A stretch of 64,000 nucleotides of DNA from Actinomycetes bacterium (GCA_023389745.1 JAEWED010000009.1:1-64000), one strand, 5' to 3'. Shown: positions 18,985-27,079, numbered from the stretch's first letter. Numbers and translations are program-made. Notes: generated by a model not told the origin, from the letters alone.

Positions 18985-19019
18985 GGGTGACAAAGTAACA
19001 ACTGCTGTCACTTTGTCAA
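18985..19019 (-). promoter_or_regulatory. Promoter of tetR-alkB covered by an inverted-repeat operator
   Basis: On the minus strand TTGACA (-35), a 16-nt spacer and TACTTT (-10) lie 7 nt before the tetR ATG. The same DNA is an inverted repeat: TGACAAAGTAACA (18988-19000) and TGTCACTTTGTCA (19006-19018), one mismatch, 5-bp spacer. The repeat reaches from -35 to -10, so a bound TetR would block RNA polymerase. Confidence 0.78.
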
Positions 19020-19096
19020 TCGATGACGGGTGTGCCGTCGGTCGCTCGGCGTCCGCTGCCTGTCGCTCGCGGCGTGCGACGGAACAAACTGACCGG

Positions 19097-20323
19097 GTGA
19101 GCAACGTGGTCGATCGTGACGTCCTGGTGATCGGTGGAGGTCCGGCGGGCGCCGCCTGTGCGATCCGTGCCGCCGCAGCGGGTGCCAGGGTCACCGTGTT
19201 CGAGAAGGGCGCCTACGGGCGCGACAAGATCTGCGGCGACGGCCTGACCCCGCGGGCGGTGCGGGCCCTCGAGGAGCTCGACGTCGACCTCGGCGACGCC
19301 CACCGCATCGACGGTCTGCGAATGATCGCCAACTCGACGGTGCGCCAGCTCGAGTGGCCTGGCATCGACCCCTTTCCGTCCTACGGCGCCGTCTGGCCCC
19401 GTCGTCGGCTCGACGCCCGACTCATGGAGCTCGCCGAGAAGGCCGGCGCGGAGCTGCTCTGGGAGCACGAGGCCGAGCCGGTCCTCGAGGGCGATCGTGT
19501 CGTCGGGGTCCAGGTCGGCCCGCACCGCTGGCGCGCCGATCTGGTCGTGATCGCCGCGGGCGCACCGGGATCGGTCGCCCGGCTGCTCGGTGCCGAACGC
19601 GTCGCGGACGAGCCCTTCGGCCTGGCGATCCGCACCTATGCCGAGAGCCCGCGCCACGCGGAGCGGTACCTCGAGGCCTGCCTCACGCTGCGCGACGAGT
19701 CCGGCGTGCCGGTTCCCGGCTACGGATGGATCTTCCCGGCGGGCGACGGCACCGTGAACATCGGCGTCGGCGCGCTGTCCACCATGAAGGGCTTCAAGCA
19801 GCTCAACCTCAACCGGCTGCAGGAGAGCTACCGCCAGCTCGTCGGCGAGGACTGGGGCCTCGGCCCGGACCTGGAACGCCCTCGGGCGTGGCGACTGCCG
19901 ATGAGCACGCAGCGGCGACAGGGTCCCGGCTGGGTCGCCATCGGTGACGCAGCCGGCCTGGTCAACCCGATGAACGGCGAGGGCATCGACTACGGGCTCG
20001 AGTCCGGCATGCTCGCCGCCGAGCTGTTCCTGGCCGACCCCTCGACCGCGCCGAGCGAGTACGACCGCCTGGTGGGCGAGCGCTTCGATGCCTTCCTGCG
20101 AACCGGCCGTCGCTTCTCGTTCCTCATCGGTCACCCCTGGATCCTCCGCAGCGGGCTGCGGGTCGCCGTCGGCACCACCGGCATCGCGAACGTCACGCTG
20201 CAGGTCATGGGGAACCTGGTCGACTCCGACACACCGGGCGCAGGAGGCCTCGCGATGCGCGCTGCCGACAAGGTGCTGGCCACGGCGGATCCCCTGCTCC
20301 GGCGCACGCGCGCGACGGCCTGA
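19097..20323 (+). CDS. Geranylgeranyl reductase family FAD-dependent oxidoreductase
   Basis: A 408-residue flavoprotein. It has the N-terminal dinucleotide motif VLVIGGGPAGAACAIRAAAAGARVTVFEK, the GRDKICGDGLTPRAV stretch typical of geranylgeranyl reductase/MenJ-like proteins, and the second FAD motif WVAIGDAAGLVNPMNGEGIDYG. Relatives hydrogenate isoprenoid chains of quinones or lipids; in actinobacteria MenJ partly saturates menaquinone. It may therefore act on menaquinone or another prenyl lipid at the membrane (inference). The GTG at 19097 is preferred because it immediately precedes the FAD motif; CAAACT lies 6 nt upstream. It diverges from the tetR-alkB operon. Confidence 0.88.
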   Translation: MSNVVDRDVLVIGGGPAGAACAIRAAAAGARVTVFEKGAYGRDKICGDGLTPRAVRALEELDVDLGDAHRIDGLRMIANSTVRQLEWPGIDPFPSYGAVWPRRRLDARLMELAEKAGAELLWEHEAEPVLEGDRVVGVQVGPHRWRADLVVIAAGAPGSVARLLGAERVADEPFGLAIRTYAESPRHAERYLEACLTLRDESGVPVPGYGWIFPAGDGTVNIGVGALSTMKGFKQLNLNRLQESYRQLVGEDWGLGPDLERPRAWRLPMSTQRRQGPGWVAIGDAAGLVNPMNGEGIDYGLESGMLAAELFLADPSTAPSEYDRLVGERFDAFLRTGRRFSFLIGHPWILRSGLRVAVGTTGIANVTLQVMGNLVDSDTPGAGGLAMRAADKVLATADPLLRRTRATA

Positions 20324-20353
20324 CGAGAGGGCCTGACGAGAGGGCCTGACGAG
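20317..20353 (+). repeat. 13-bp tandem repeat spanning a stop codon
   Basis: GGCCTGACGAGAG occurs at 20317-20329 and 20330-20342, with 11 bases more at 20343-20353. The first copy contains the TGA (20321-20323) of the flavoprotein gene. Confidence 0.9.
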
Positions 20354-20410
20354 CGCGTCGCGACGGCCGGTTCCGGAGCAGCCGGGACGGGTGCTGGCTA
20401 CGGTGACGGG

Positions 20411-20896
20411 ATGACCGCACCCGCTCCGCTGCTGCAACTGGTCGGCGGCTGGTCGGGCACCGACCGGCTGTGGTTCGAACCGGACCAGCTCGCCAACGAG
20501 AGCGAGGTCACCGCCGTCATGCGTCCGACGCTCGGAGGTCGGGCGCTCGTGCACGAGTACCGGTGGAGCTTCGGCGACGACGAGCACCATGGGTCGATGC
20601 TGATCGTGCCGACCGACGCCGGGCACGAGGCCGCACTCGCCGACACCTTCCACACCGGCGGCACGATCATGCGCCTCGTCCCGTCGCCCGACCCCGACCC
20701 CGAGGCGCTGGTCGACGTGCTCGGCAGCTACCTCGGCGACGGCGAGCGATGGGGGTGGCGGATCGTCGTGCACGATCTCGACGACGACCGCGTCGAGATC
20801 ACGTCGTGGAACATCTCCCCGGACGGCCAGGCCACGAGGGCGGTGCTGAGCCAGCTCGGCCGAGCGGTCGAGGTGGCCGACGACGCCGTCATCTGA
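20411..20896 (+). CDS. DUF1579-like protein
   Basis: A 161-residue soluble protein with the pattern of DUF1579 (lipocalin-like) proteins: LLQLVGGWSGTDRLWF at the start, then AVMRPTLGGRALVHEYRWSF and strands ending VEITSWNISPDG. The function of the family is unknown. TACGGT lies 6 nt before the ATG with no ribosome site, so the mRNA is probably leaderless. It is followed 60 bp on by the MtfA-like gene on the same strand, which has its own promoter-like hexamer. Confidence 0.75.
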   Translation: MTAPAPLLQLVGGWSGTDRLWFEPDQLANESEVTAVMRPTLGGRALVHEYRWSFGDDEHHGSMLIVPTDAGHEAALADTFHTGGTIMRLVPSPDPDPEALVDVLGSYLGDGERWGWRIVVHDLDDDRVEITSWNISPDGQATRAVLSQLGRAVEVADDAVI

Positions 20897-20956
20897 CCCG
20901 CGCCCTCATCCGACGAGCGCCGTCGATCTCGGACGTCCGCCGGTAGCGTCCCGGCG

Positions 20957-21721
20957 ATGAGGTTCGAGACCCGCCGTCACCGTGAGCGCCGCGAGCTGTT
21001 CGAGGCCGGCTTCCGTCCCGAGTGGCGCGAGCTGCTCGACGCCCGCCTCCCCGTCTGGAGGCGCCTCGACGACGAGGAGCGTGCCCGGCTCGAGACACTG
21101 GCCCTGGAGCTCATGGCGGAGGTGCACTGGGAGGCCGCGAACGGCTTCGAGATCACCGACGAGATCAAGGTGATGATCGCGACCGAGGCCTGCGTGCTCA
21201 TCCTCAGGCTGCCCGACGACTCCTTTCGCGGCGTGCACACCGTGCTGGTGCACCCGACGACGGTGGTGCTGACCGGCGAGCACTCCCAGGTCGCCGGGAT
21301 CGTGTCCGACGGCCCCATGCCCATCCTCGGCCAGGCCGAGATGCACGGACCGGTGACCATCGTCTGGGACGCCGTGAAGGACGAGGCCCGCCACCCCGGC
21401 AGCGGTCACAACGTGGTGTTCCACGAGTTCGCCCACCGGCTCGACATGCTCGACGGCGCAGCGGACGGCACGCCGCCGATGGGCTCGGTCGAGCAGAGCC
21501 AACGCTGGGTCGAGGTGTGCACCCGGGTGTACGGCCAGGTCGTCGAGGGTCGGGGCGGCACCGCGCTGCGGTCGTACGCCGGGGTCAACCCCGCGGAGTT
21601 CTTCGCCGTCGCGACCGAGGCGTTCTTCGACGACGCCGTCGACCTCCGTCGCCAGCAGCCCGATCTGTACGAGGTGCTCGCCGAGTACTACGGGCAGGAT
21701 CCCGCCGCCCGGCACCGCTGA
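20957..21721 (+). CDS. mtfA: MtfA-like zinc-dependent peptidase (M90)
   Basis: A 254-residue cytoplasmic metallopeptidase of family M90. The zinc motif HEFAHRLDMLDG is at residues 156-167, the downstream glutamate is in AEFFAVATEAFFDD, and the family opening (RRELFEAGFRPEWRELLDARLPVWRRLDDEE) is complete, as is the C-terminal QQPDLYEVLAEYYGQDP. E. coli MtfA has aminopeptidase activity and binds the regulator Mlc; nothing here shows such a partner. TAGCGT ends 7 nt before the ATG, again fitting a leaderless start. Confidence 0.9.
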   Translation: MRFETRRHRERRELFEAGFRPEWRELLDARLPVWRRLDDEERARLETLALELMAEVHWEAANGFEITDEIKVMIATEACVLILRLPDDSFRGVHTVLVHPTTVVLTGEHSQVAGIVSDGPMPILGQAEMHGPVTIVWDAVKDEARHPGSGHNVVFHEFAHRLDMLDGAADGTPPMGSVEQSQRWVEVCTRVYGQVVEGRGGTALRSYAGVNPAEFFAVATEAFFDDAVDLRRQQPDLYEVLAEYYGQDPAARHR

Positions 21722-21749
21722 GGCGGTCGGGGAGCCCCGGCGCCCGAGC

Positions 21750-22436
21750 TCAGGTGGTCAGGCCGTCCACGAGCGTGCCCAGCCGGTCCAGTGCGTCCCG
21801 GGTGCGCGCACCCCACCAGACCAGGTCCCGGCCGTCGATGAACACGGCGGGTGCGACCGCCTCGAGCTCGGCCCGGTGCCGCTCGCCGAACCGGTAGGGC
21901 TCGTCGGGGGCGAGGACCACGTCAGGGCGGTGTGCCGCGACGTCGGCCCGTTCCATCGTGGGATACGGGCCGTCCTCGGACAGCACGTTCTCGACGCCGA
22001 GCGCGGCGAGCAGTGATGTGCCGTAGGTCGGCGCCCCGAGCCACATCCACGGTCGCTTCCAGATCGGAACAGCGGCGCGCAGGCGGACCTGCGGGTCGGC
22101 GACGTGCCCGATCGGCTCCCAGTGCGCACCGACGCGCCCGGCCAGCGAGCCGAGCTGGGGGTCGAGGTCGTGCACGGAGCGGATGCGCAGCACGTGCACG
22201 TGCACGCCGCGCTCGACGAGGGCGTCGTGGTCCTCGCGCCGGTTCTCCTCGGCGTCGACCACCACGAGGTCCGGTGCCAGCTCGACGATCGCCGCGACGT
22301 CGGGGTCCTTCGTGCCGCCGACGTGGGGAAGGTCGGGCCGCTCGCAAAACCGGGTGCACGCGATCGGTGTGCGGTCCCACGAGGTCAGCGTCTCGGTCGC
22401 CGAGGGCACGAGGCTCACGATCCGTGGGTCCGACAT
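21750..22436 (-). CDS. BtuF-like helical backbone metal receptor without signal peptide
   Basis: A 228-residue protein of the periplasmic cobalamin/iron-siderophore binding fold: RIVSLVPSATETL at the start, FCERPDLPHVGGTKDPDVAAIVELAPDLVVVDAEENRREDHDAL, and a C-terminal HRPDVVLAPDEPYRFGERHR. Transport binding proteins of this fold are exported, but no signal peptide or lipobox is present here and no permease or ATPase lies beside it. It may be a cytoplasmic binding or sensor protein. A few alternative upstream starts do not add a signal sequence. Confidence 0.82.
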   Translation of the reverse strand: MSDPRIVSLVPSATETLTSWDRTPIACTRFCERPDLPHVGGTKDPDVAAIVELAPDLVVVDAEENRREDHDALVERGVHVHVLRIRSVHDLDPQLGSLAGRVGAHWEPIGHVADPQVRLRAAVPIWKRPWMWLGAPTYGTSLLAALGVENVLSEDGPYPTMERADVAAHRPDVVLAPDEPYRFGERHRAELEAVAPAVFIDGRDLVWWGARTRDALDRLGTLVDGLTT

Positions 22437-22491
22437 CGGCCCATGCTCGCACGACCCGACACGACCGGACGTGACGAGGGCCCGGACGCGA

Positions 22492-22521
22492 CGAGGGCCC
22501 GGGCTGGTGCCCGGGCCCTCG
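22492..22521. terminator. 13-bp GC hairpin
   Basis: Arms CGAGGGCCCGGGC and GCCCGGGCCCTCG pair perfectly around TGGT, 41 bp beyond the stop of the minus-strand lipoprotein gene. Part of the left arm (CGAGGGCCCGG) is duplicated at 22475-22485. Confidence 0.8.
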
Positions 22522-22561
22522 TGGTGTTCGTGCGATCACCGCCGCAGCGGTGCTCGGTCGA

Positions 22562-23434
22562 TCAGACCGGACCGGCCTGCATCGTCCAGGTGTGGCTGCC
22601 GCCACCACCGACGAAGGTCTGGGTGAAGGTCTTCGGCCCCGTCAGCGTGTACATGCCACCGCCGGTGATGTCCGGCGGGATGTCGACCAGCGGGATGTTG
22701 ATGGTCGGGAACGGGGTGGAGCCGATCACGCTGTCGAGCGCCGAACCGAGCGTGCCCTGTGCACCGATGCCGATGTACATGCCGCCACCCATGACGTCGT
22801 CACCGAGGCCGAACAGCGGGATGTTGTTCGCGATGATGCCGAACGCTCCGCCGATGTTGTCGAGGATGAGGTCGATGATGAAGCTGGCGTCGAGGCTGGT
22901 CAGATCCGCCGTCGCGAGCGTGGCATTGAGGGCGTCGCGCAGCAGGTTGGCCACGGCGTTCGCCGCAGCGCCGTTGCCGACCTGATCCTCTTCGGAGCCC
23001 CACACGTAGGTGCCGAACACCTCGAGCTTGTTGTTGGTGTTGGCCAGGTCGAGCACGTCGAGCGCCTGGACGTTGTTGAAGACGTTCTGTCCGCCGGGGC
23101 CGGGGCCCACGATGACGGTCTGGCCCTCACCGACGTTCTCGGGAGCGTTGGTGCGGTCGTTGGTGACCTGGACCTGCGCCGAGCCGTGCTGGCCGATCTT
23201 CACGCGGAAGCCGACGGTCAGCAGGTAGGGCTCGTCCTGGCAGAGCGAGGACGGCCAGCAGATCCCCAGGGTCTCGTCCTGGCTGTCGTTGACGCGCACC
23301 TGGGTGCCGCGGAACTGCCAGTTCTTCGTGGCGATGGTGCCGTCGGGCGCCTGCGGGGCGCATGCGCCCGCTGCGATCGTGACCACCGCGAGCAGGCCGA
23401 TCGCGGCCGCCCTCCAACTGTGAGTGCGATGCAT
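22562..23434 (-). CDS. Putative lipoprotein of unknown function
   Basis: A 290-residue exported protein. The ATG at 23434 has GAGAGGAA upstream. A signal peptide ends in the lipobox AAGACAP (cysteine near residue 25). The mature protein has an early WQFRGTQVRVNDSQDE segment, two cysteines in GICWPSSLCQDE, a middle part rich in short aliphatic helices, and two copies of GGGMY about 55 residues apart (MGGGMYIGIG and TGGGMYTLTG). The pattern suggests a secreted beta protein for the cell envelope, but no family is recognised. Its upstream region carries several GTTCAC hexamers. Confidence 0.72.
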   Translation of the reverse strand: MHRTHSWRAAAIGLLAVVTIAAGACAPQAPDGTIATKNWQFRGTQVRVNDSQDETLGICWPSSLCQDEPYLLTVGFRVKIGQHGSAQVQVTNDRTNAPENVGEGQTVIVGPGPGGQNVFNNVQALDVLDLANTNNKLEVFGTYVWGSEEDQVGNGAAANAVANLLRDALNATLATADLTSLDASFIIDLILDNIGGAFGIIANNIPLFGLGDDVMGGGMYIGIGAQGTLGSALDSVIGSTPFPTINIPLVDIPPDITGGGMYTLTGPKTFTQTFVGGGGSHTWTMQAGPV

Positions 23435-23740
23435 GTGTTCCTCTCTCACCCGGCCGCGGCAGCAGCCGCTCGCCCGTGTCGTGCCCCCGAGTGCCCCGGT
23501 TGCGTCCGTCCCAGTGTCACGGCCCAGCCGGCTCGCGACCTGGTTCACGGTACAACACGCTTCCTGTGAACTCCATAGGGAAGTCGTCCCGACCTGAAAA
23601 TCGTTCACCAGCGTTCACCTCAATGCTGAAGCGCGTTCAGTTCACGATGTCCAGTGTTCATCTGGGGATCGCCGCGGCGACCGGCTCGGAGGTGAAGTGG
23701 GTTCAGGTTCTGCTGGGGCCCGGTACGGGGCGTCCGGAGC
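23435..23740. promoter_or_regulatory. 306-bp intergenic region with clustered GTTCAC hexamers
   Basis: The gap between two minus-strand exported-protein genes is less GC-rich than its surroundings. It holds GTTCAC at 23543, 23603, 23613 and 23640, its inverse GTGAAC at 23566, and GTTCAG/GTTCAT variants at 23635, 23656 and 23701. No open frame with coding character is seen. The promoter of the gene starting at 23434 must lie here; TTTTCA, 17 nt, TATGGA on the minus strand is one weak candidate. Confidence 0.45.
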
Positions 23741-24982
23741 TCAGCGTGGCTCGACGGCCACCGGCGGAGCGCAGGTCGCCGCCGAGGTCAACACGGGGTT
23801 GCAGCGGGCCGCGACCCGGGTGCCGAACGAGACGACGTAGCCCGTCGAGGCGTGCGACTCCCCGGGCGGGAAGTCGGTGTGCACGATCTGGGCACCCGAC
23901 GCGAGCGCGACGTCGCGGGTCGCCGGGTTCGGCGCCACGACGTCCGCATCGGCGCGGGTGCGGACCAGATAGCCCTGCTCGACCAGCGAACGGATGCGGG
24001 TGCCGTCGCCGGGGTCGTTCTCCTTCAGCACCGCGCCGTCGGGCTGGCCCTCGCCGGAGCTGGTGAACATGACCCGACCCTCGAGCGACGGGTGGCCCTG
24101 CAGGTACAGGCTGCGCTTGTTCGCGTTGTCCATGAAGAACAGGAAGCGCCCCCTGCTCTCCGCGACGCTCGGCCAGCCCTCGGTCGACACCGCAGTGCGC
24201 AGGTCCGCTGCGTCGCCTCGCACGTCGTCGGGGGTGATGAGTCGGTCGCCGAGCACGCTGGTGATCTCGGCGTCGACGGCGTCGAGCTGCGAGGCGTCGA
24301 ACTCGACGATCGGTGTGCCGTCGAACGGTGCCGGCAGCGCGTCGTCCTTCAGTTCGAGGTTGATGACGATCGGCAGGTGGTCGGGGTTCGCGTCCGACCA
24401 GGCGCGGAGCTCGCCGAGGCAGCCGACCAGGGTGGGGCACGTCGACCGGAAGTCGATGTCCTGGATGTGCACGACCTTCATGCCGGGCTCGTCCATGCCG
24501 GTGGGACGTGCGACGTCGAGGTGCAGGAGCGCCGGCAGCAGCGGGTTCGCGAAGCGTCCTCCGGTCGGGTCGGCGAAGATGTCGAGCTCGAAGGTCCGAA
24601 CGCCACGGGCGAGCTGGGTCGTCAAAGGGGCGTGCGTGTAGTTCAGCTGCTCCGGGTCACCGAGGGCGGACGCGACCTCGGGAACGACCGACGCACCCCA
24701 CGCCAGCCACTGCATGATCGGCGCCTCCGGGGCGACGTGGTAGCTGTTGTGGGAGCCGACGAACTGCAGCTCGTTCAGCGCGACGGCGTCGTCGCCGGCG
24801 GGGGTGGTCGCTTCGCCCTCGCCCGAGCCGACCCCGTCGGAGCCGCTGTTCGACGGCGGCGAGGTCGTGCACGCGGCGCCGAGCAGCGCCAGCAGCGTGA
24901 CCGACCACGCGGCAGCTCGTCGTGTCCGGCCCGCCCGAACCCGTGCTCGTCGGGCGTCGACGCCCAGATCCCCAGTGCCCAT
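23741..24982 (-). CDS. Ca2+-dependent phosphoinositide phospholipase C-like lipoprotein
   Basis: A 413-residue exported protein. The start at 24982 is preceded by GGGGGA; the signal segment ends in the lipobox LLGAAC. The catalytic domain shows the PLC-like TIM-barrel marks LQFVGSHNSYHV (first catalytic histidine), GVRTFELDIFAD (metal-binding acidic residues) and VVHIQDIDFRSTC (second histidine region), and LPIVINLELKDD. This is the pattern of the bacterial Ca2+-dependent PI-PLC (PI-PLC-C1) family. It would cleave a phospholipid head group outside the membrane. Two Cys pairs near both ends may form disulfides. Confidence 0.85.
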   Translation of the reverse strand: MGTGDLGVDARRARVRAGRTRRAAAWSVTLLALLGAACTTSPPSNSGSDGVGSGEGEATTPAGDDAVALNELQFVGSHNSYHVAPEAPIMQWLAWGASVVPEVASALGDPEQLNYTHAPLTTQLARGVRTFELDIFADPTGGRFANPLLPALLHLDVARPTGMDEPGMKVVHIQDIDFRSTCPTLVGCLGELRAWSDANPDHLPIVINLELKDDALPAPFDGTPIVEFDASQLDAVDAEITSVLGDRLITPDDVRGDAADLRTAVSTEGWPSVAESRGRFLFFMDNANKRSLYLQGHPSLEGRVMFTSSGEGQPDGAVLKENDPGDGTRIRSLVEQGYLVRTRADADVVAPNPATRDVALASGAQIVHTDFPPGESHASTGYVVSFGTRVAARCNPVLTSAATCAPPVAVEPR

Positions 24983-25146
24983 CGGTGGTCCCCCTGACGC
25001 CGAACGGTCGCGCCATCGTGCCAGGCGTGTCACCCGGCGTTCAACCCTGCGACGCCCGGCGTTCACGACGGGCCGGGCGGGGCCGGGTCGAGCCGCGGGC
25101 GCCGCCGGACCCGGGGACCGTCGGTGCCGTCTGCGAACATGGGGCC

Positions 25147-26103
25147 GTGCCGGCTCCCGATGACGCGCCCCACGGCGACGCCCCCTCCCAGAGCGGGCAG
25201 CTCGTCGACCGTTGGTGGAGCCGGGTCGCCGCGCCCACACCGATCGCTCCGGCGGAGCTGGTCGAGCTGCGCGAGGAGCTCGACGCAGCGGCCGCCGCTG
25301 CGATGTCCCGGGTGCACATCGACGCCGACGACCTGCCCGTCCGGCTCCCCAAGAGTCGGCTCGCCGACCTGGCGCGGTGCGAACGCTCGGCGCTCGCGTC
25401 GGCGCGGTCGGTCGACCCCCGTCGTCGAGAGGGGGCCGAGGCCCTCGGTCTGCTGCGCGGGATCGCGCTCGACCACTTCGTCACGCACCAGCTCACCGAG
25501 GGGCGGGTGCTCGAAGCGCTGCCGGCGCTGGTCTCGATGCTGACGGCGGTCGCGGACGACGAGTCGCTCGAGCTGCTCGACTCCGTGTCGATCGACGAGG
25601 CGGAGACGGCGCTCGCCCCGCTCGCGGCCTCCGTCGCCGACTCGTGGGGTGGGTTCGACCCGGCGTGGATGCCGCGCACCCAGTCACGCGCCTCGCTGGT
25701 GCTCGCAGGGGGAGCGGTGATCTGCTCCGGTGTCGTCGACGTGGAGCTGGGTGGGCCCACCACCGGGTTGCCGGGCGTGGTCATCGAGGTGAAGTCGGGG
25801 CGACCCGCGCCCGAGCACCAGGCAGAGGCGTACCTGTACGCGCTGCTCGTCGCGCTGCGCGACGGCGTCGCCCCGGTCGGTGTGGCCCGCTGGTACCCCG
25901 GCTCCGACCCGGCGAGCACGCCGGTCACCCTCGGCGTACTCGAAGCCGCGGCCGCCCGGCTCGCCGACACGACCGAGACCTGGGTCGAGCTCGTCGCCGG
26001 CCGCACGCCGGAGGAGTCCCCGGGAGTGTGGTGCCGTTGGTGCGTCGAGTCCGACCGCTGTCCGAGCGCCCGGACCGACGACGTCCGGGAGGCGCTCCCA
26101 TGA
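25147..26103 (+). CDS. PD-(D/E)XK nuclease with Cas4/AddB-type iron-sulfur cysteines
   Basis: A 318-residue RecB-like nuclease. The core is GVVDVELGG with D198, IEVKSG with E214 and K216, and EHQAEAYLYAL with Q225 and Y229, plus H110 in GIALDHFV. Four cysteines are arranged as in Cas4 and AddB: C78 near the start and C296-x2-C299-x5-C305 at the end, expected to hold a 4Fe-4S cluster. It is about 100 residues longer than Cas4 and no cas, helicase or CRISPR element is near. The GTG at 25147 is the first start that leaves a sensible N-terminus. Its stop overlaps ATG of a 19-codon frame leading into a paralogous partner gene. Confidence 0.83.
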   Translation: MPAPDDAPHGDAPSQSGQLVDRWWSRVAAPTPIAPAELVELREELDAAAAAAMSRVHIDADDLPVRLPKSRLADLARCERSALASARSVDPRRREGAEALGLLRGIALDHFVTHQLTEGRVLEALPALVSMLTAVADDESLELLDSVSIDEAETALAPLAASVADSWGGFDPAWMPRTQSRASLVLAGGAVICSGVVDVELGGPTTGLPGVVIEVKSGRPAPEHQAEAYLYALLVALRDGVAPVGVARWYPGSDPASTPVTLGVLEAAAARLADTTETWVELVAGRTPEESPGVWCRWCVESDRCPSARTDDVREALP

Positions 26104-26159
26104 CCGAACGCGACACCCGGCGCTGCCTGACCGATGACGTCAGGGGGATGCAGCCGTGA
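26100..26159 (+). other. Short overlapping frame with duplicated start of the next gene
   Basis: ATG at 26100 overlaps the nuclease stop (ATGA) and opens a frame MTERDTRRCLTDDVRGMQP of 19 codons that stops at 26157-26159, overlapping the GTG of the next gene (GTGA). Its first 24 nt match the start of that gene in 21 of 24 positions, so it is a 56-bp-shifted copy of the true start. It could act as a translation-coupling leader; a GGGGG run at 26142-26146 may serve as ribosome site for the GTG. Confidence 0.6.
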
Positions 26160-27079
26160 CCGAGCGCGACACCCGCCGCGAGCTCGCCGAGCGCGCGGCG
26201 CTGCGGCTCTCGACGGCGCTCGACGCGGTGCTCGGCGACCGGCTCGTGCACGACGAGGGCACGAAGGTGAACTACTTCGACGACGGCGTCGTCGTCGACG
26301 CGTTCGCCGTCGTCGAGCGCTGCGCACGACGCGTCGCCCGACCGGCCGACGACTATGTCGAGTCGGTGGCCACGTCGCGCCGACGCATCGGGTTGTTCGT
26401 GTTGCGCCACCTGGCCGACCAGCCGCCGGGCGCGTCGCCGGCGTCGGGGCTGGCCGATGCGGTCGACGTCACGATCCGCGATCAGCTCGACTGGCCGGAG
26501 AACCTGCGTGGGTGGGTCGGCGACCTGGACCGCGCCGGGCGGGCGGCATTGGCCGGCGCGGTGCTCACCTGGTGCGACGGCGCGCTGCGACTCGTCGGGC
26601 GTGACCCCCGGATCCGGTGGGCCGACCCGTCTCGTGTGCCGGCCTGGAACGTGCCCGGTCGCGTGGTGCAGCTCAGGGGTTCGATCGACGCGGTGATCGG
26701 CACGGTGGTGCGCGGCGAGAAGCTGCTGACGCTCAGCGATGCGGCGCCCGGCCCGGCGGACCGGCTGCGGGCCGGGCACCATGCGCTGGTGCGCGCGCTC
26801 GGAGTGCGCCACGCCCCGGTGCGCGTCACGACGGCGTCGGCGGCGACCGGGCTCCGTGTCGCCCACGCCGTCGACGACACGTTGCTCGAGCTGGTCTCGG
26901 ACCGGGTGGTCGAGGTCGTGCAGCACCGATCGGCGCCCGAGGCGGCGCCGCCGTGGCCGGGCAACGGGTGCTCGCACTGCCACCTGCTCGACGACTGCCC
27001 CGAAGGGCTCGCCCATCTCGAAGAGCGACGAGCTCGACGTGACCCGGTCGCGCCGACCGGGTCGGACAGCCCTCGATAG
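26156..27079 (+). CDS. Catalytically degenerate paralogue of the Fe-S nuclease
   Basis: A 307-residue protein not known to me as a named family. Its C-terminal C272-x2-C275-x5-C281 has exactly the spacing of the upstream nuclease, and C56 could be the fourth ligand. GSIDAVIG (D178) aligns with GVVDVELG, but the following E-x-K is replaced by LTLSDAAPG, and the Q-x3-Y helix by RAGHHALVRAL. It therefore looks like a pseudonuclease that keeps the cluster fold. Translation is coupled to the nuclease through a short overlapping frame, so the two likely form a complex. The GTG at 26156 matches the duplicated start. Substrate and pathway are unknown. Confidence 0.72.
   Translation: MTERDTRRELAERAALRLSTALDAVLGDRLVHDEGTKVNYFDDGVVVDAFAVVERCARRVARPADDYVESVATSRRRIGLFVLRHLADQPPGASPASGLADAVDVTIRDQLDWPENLRGWVGDLDRAGRAALAGAVLTWCDGALRLVGRDPRIRWADPSRVPAWNVPGRVVQLRGSIDAVIGTVVRGEKLLTLSDAAPGPADRLRAGHHALVRALGVRHAPVRVTTASAATGLRVAHAVDDTLLELVSDRVVEVVQHRSAPEAAPPWPGNGCSHCHLLDDCPEGLAHLEERRARRDPVAPTGSDSPR

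Noticed and set aside
25147..27079. CRISPR-Cas adaptation module because of the Cas4-like nuclease
   Set aside because: No repeats-spacer array, cas1, cas2 or other cas gene is visible in the window.
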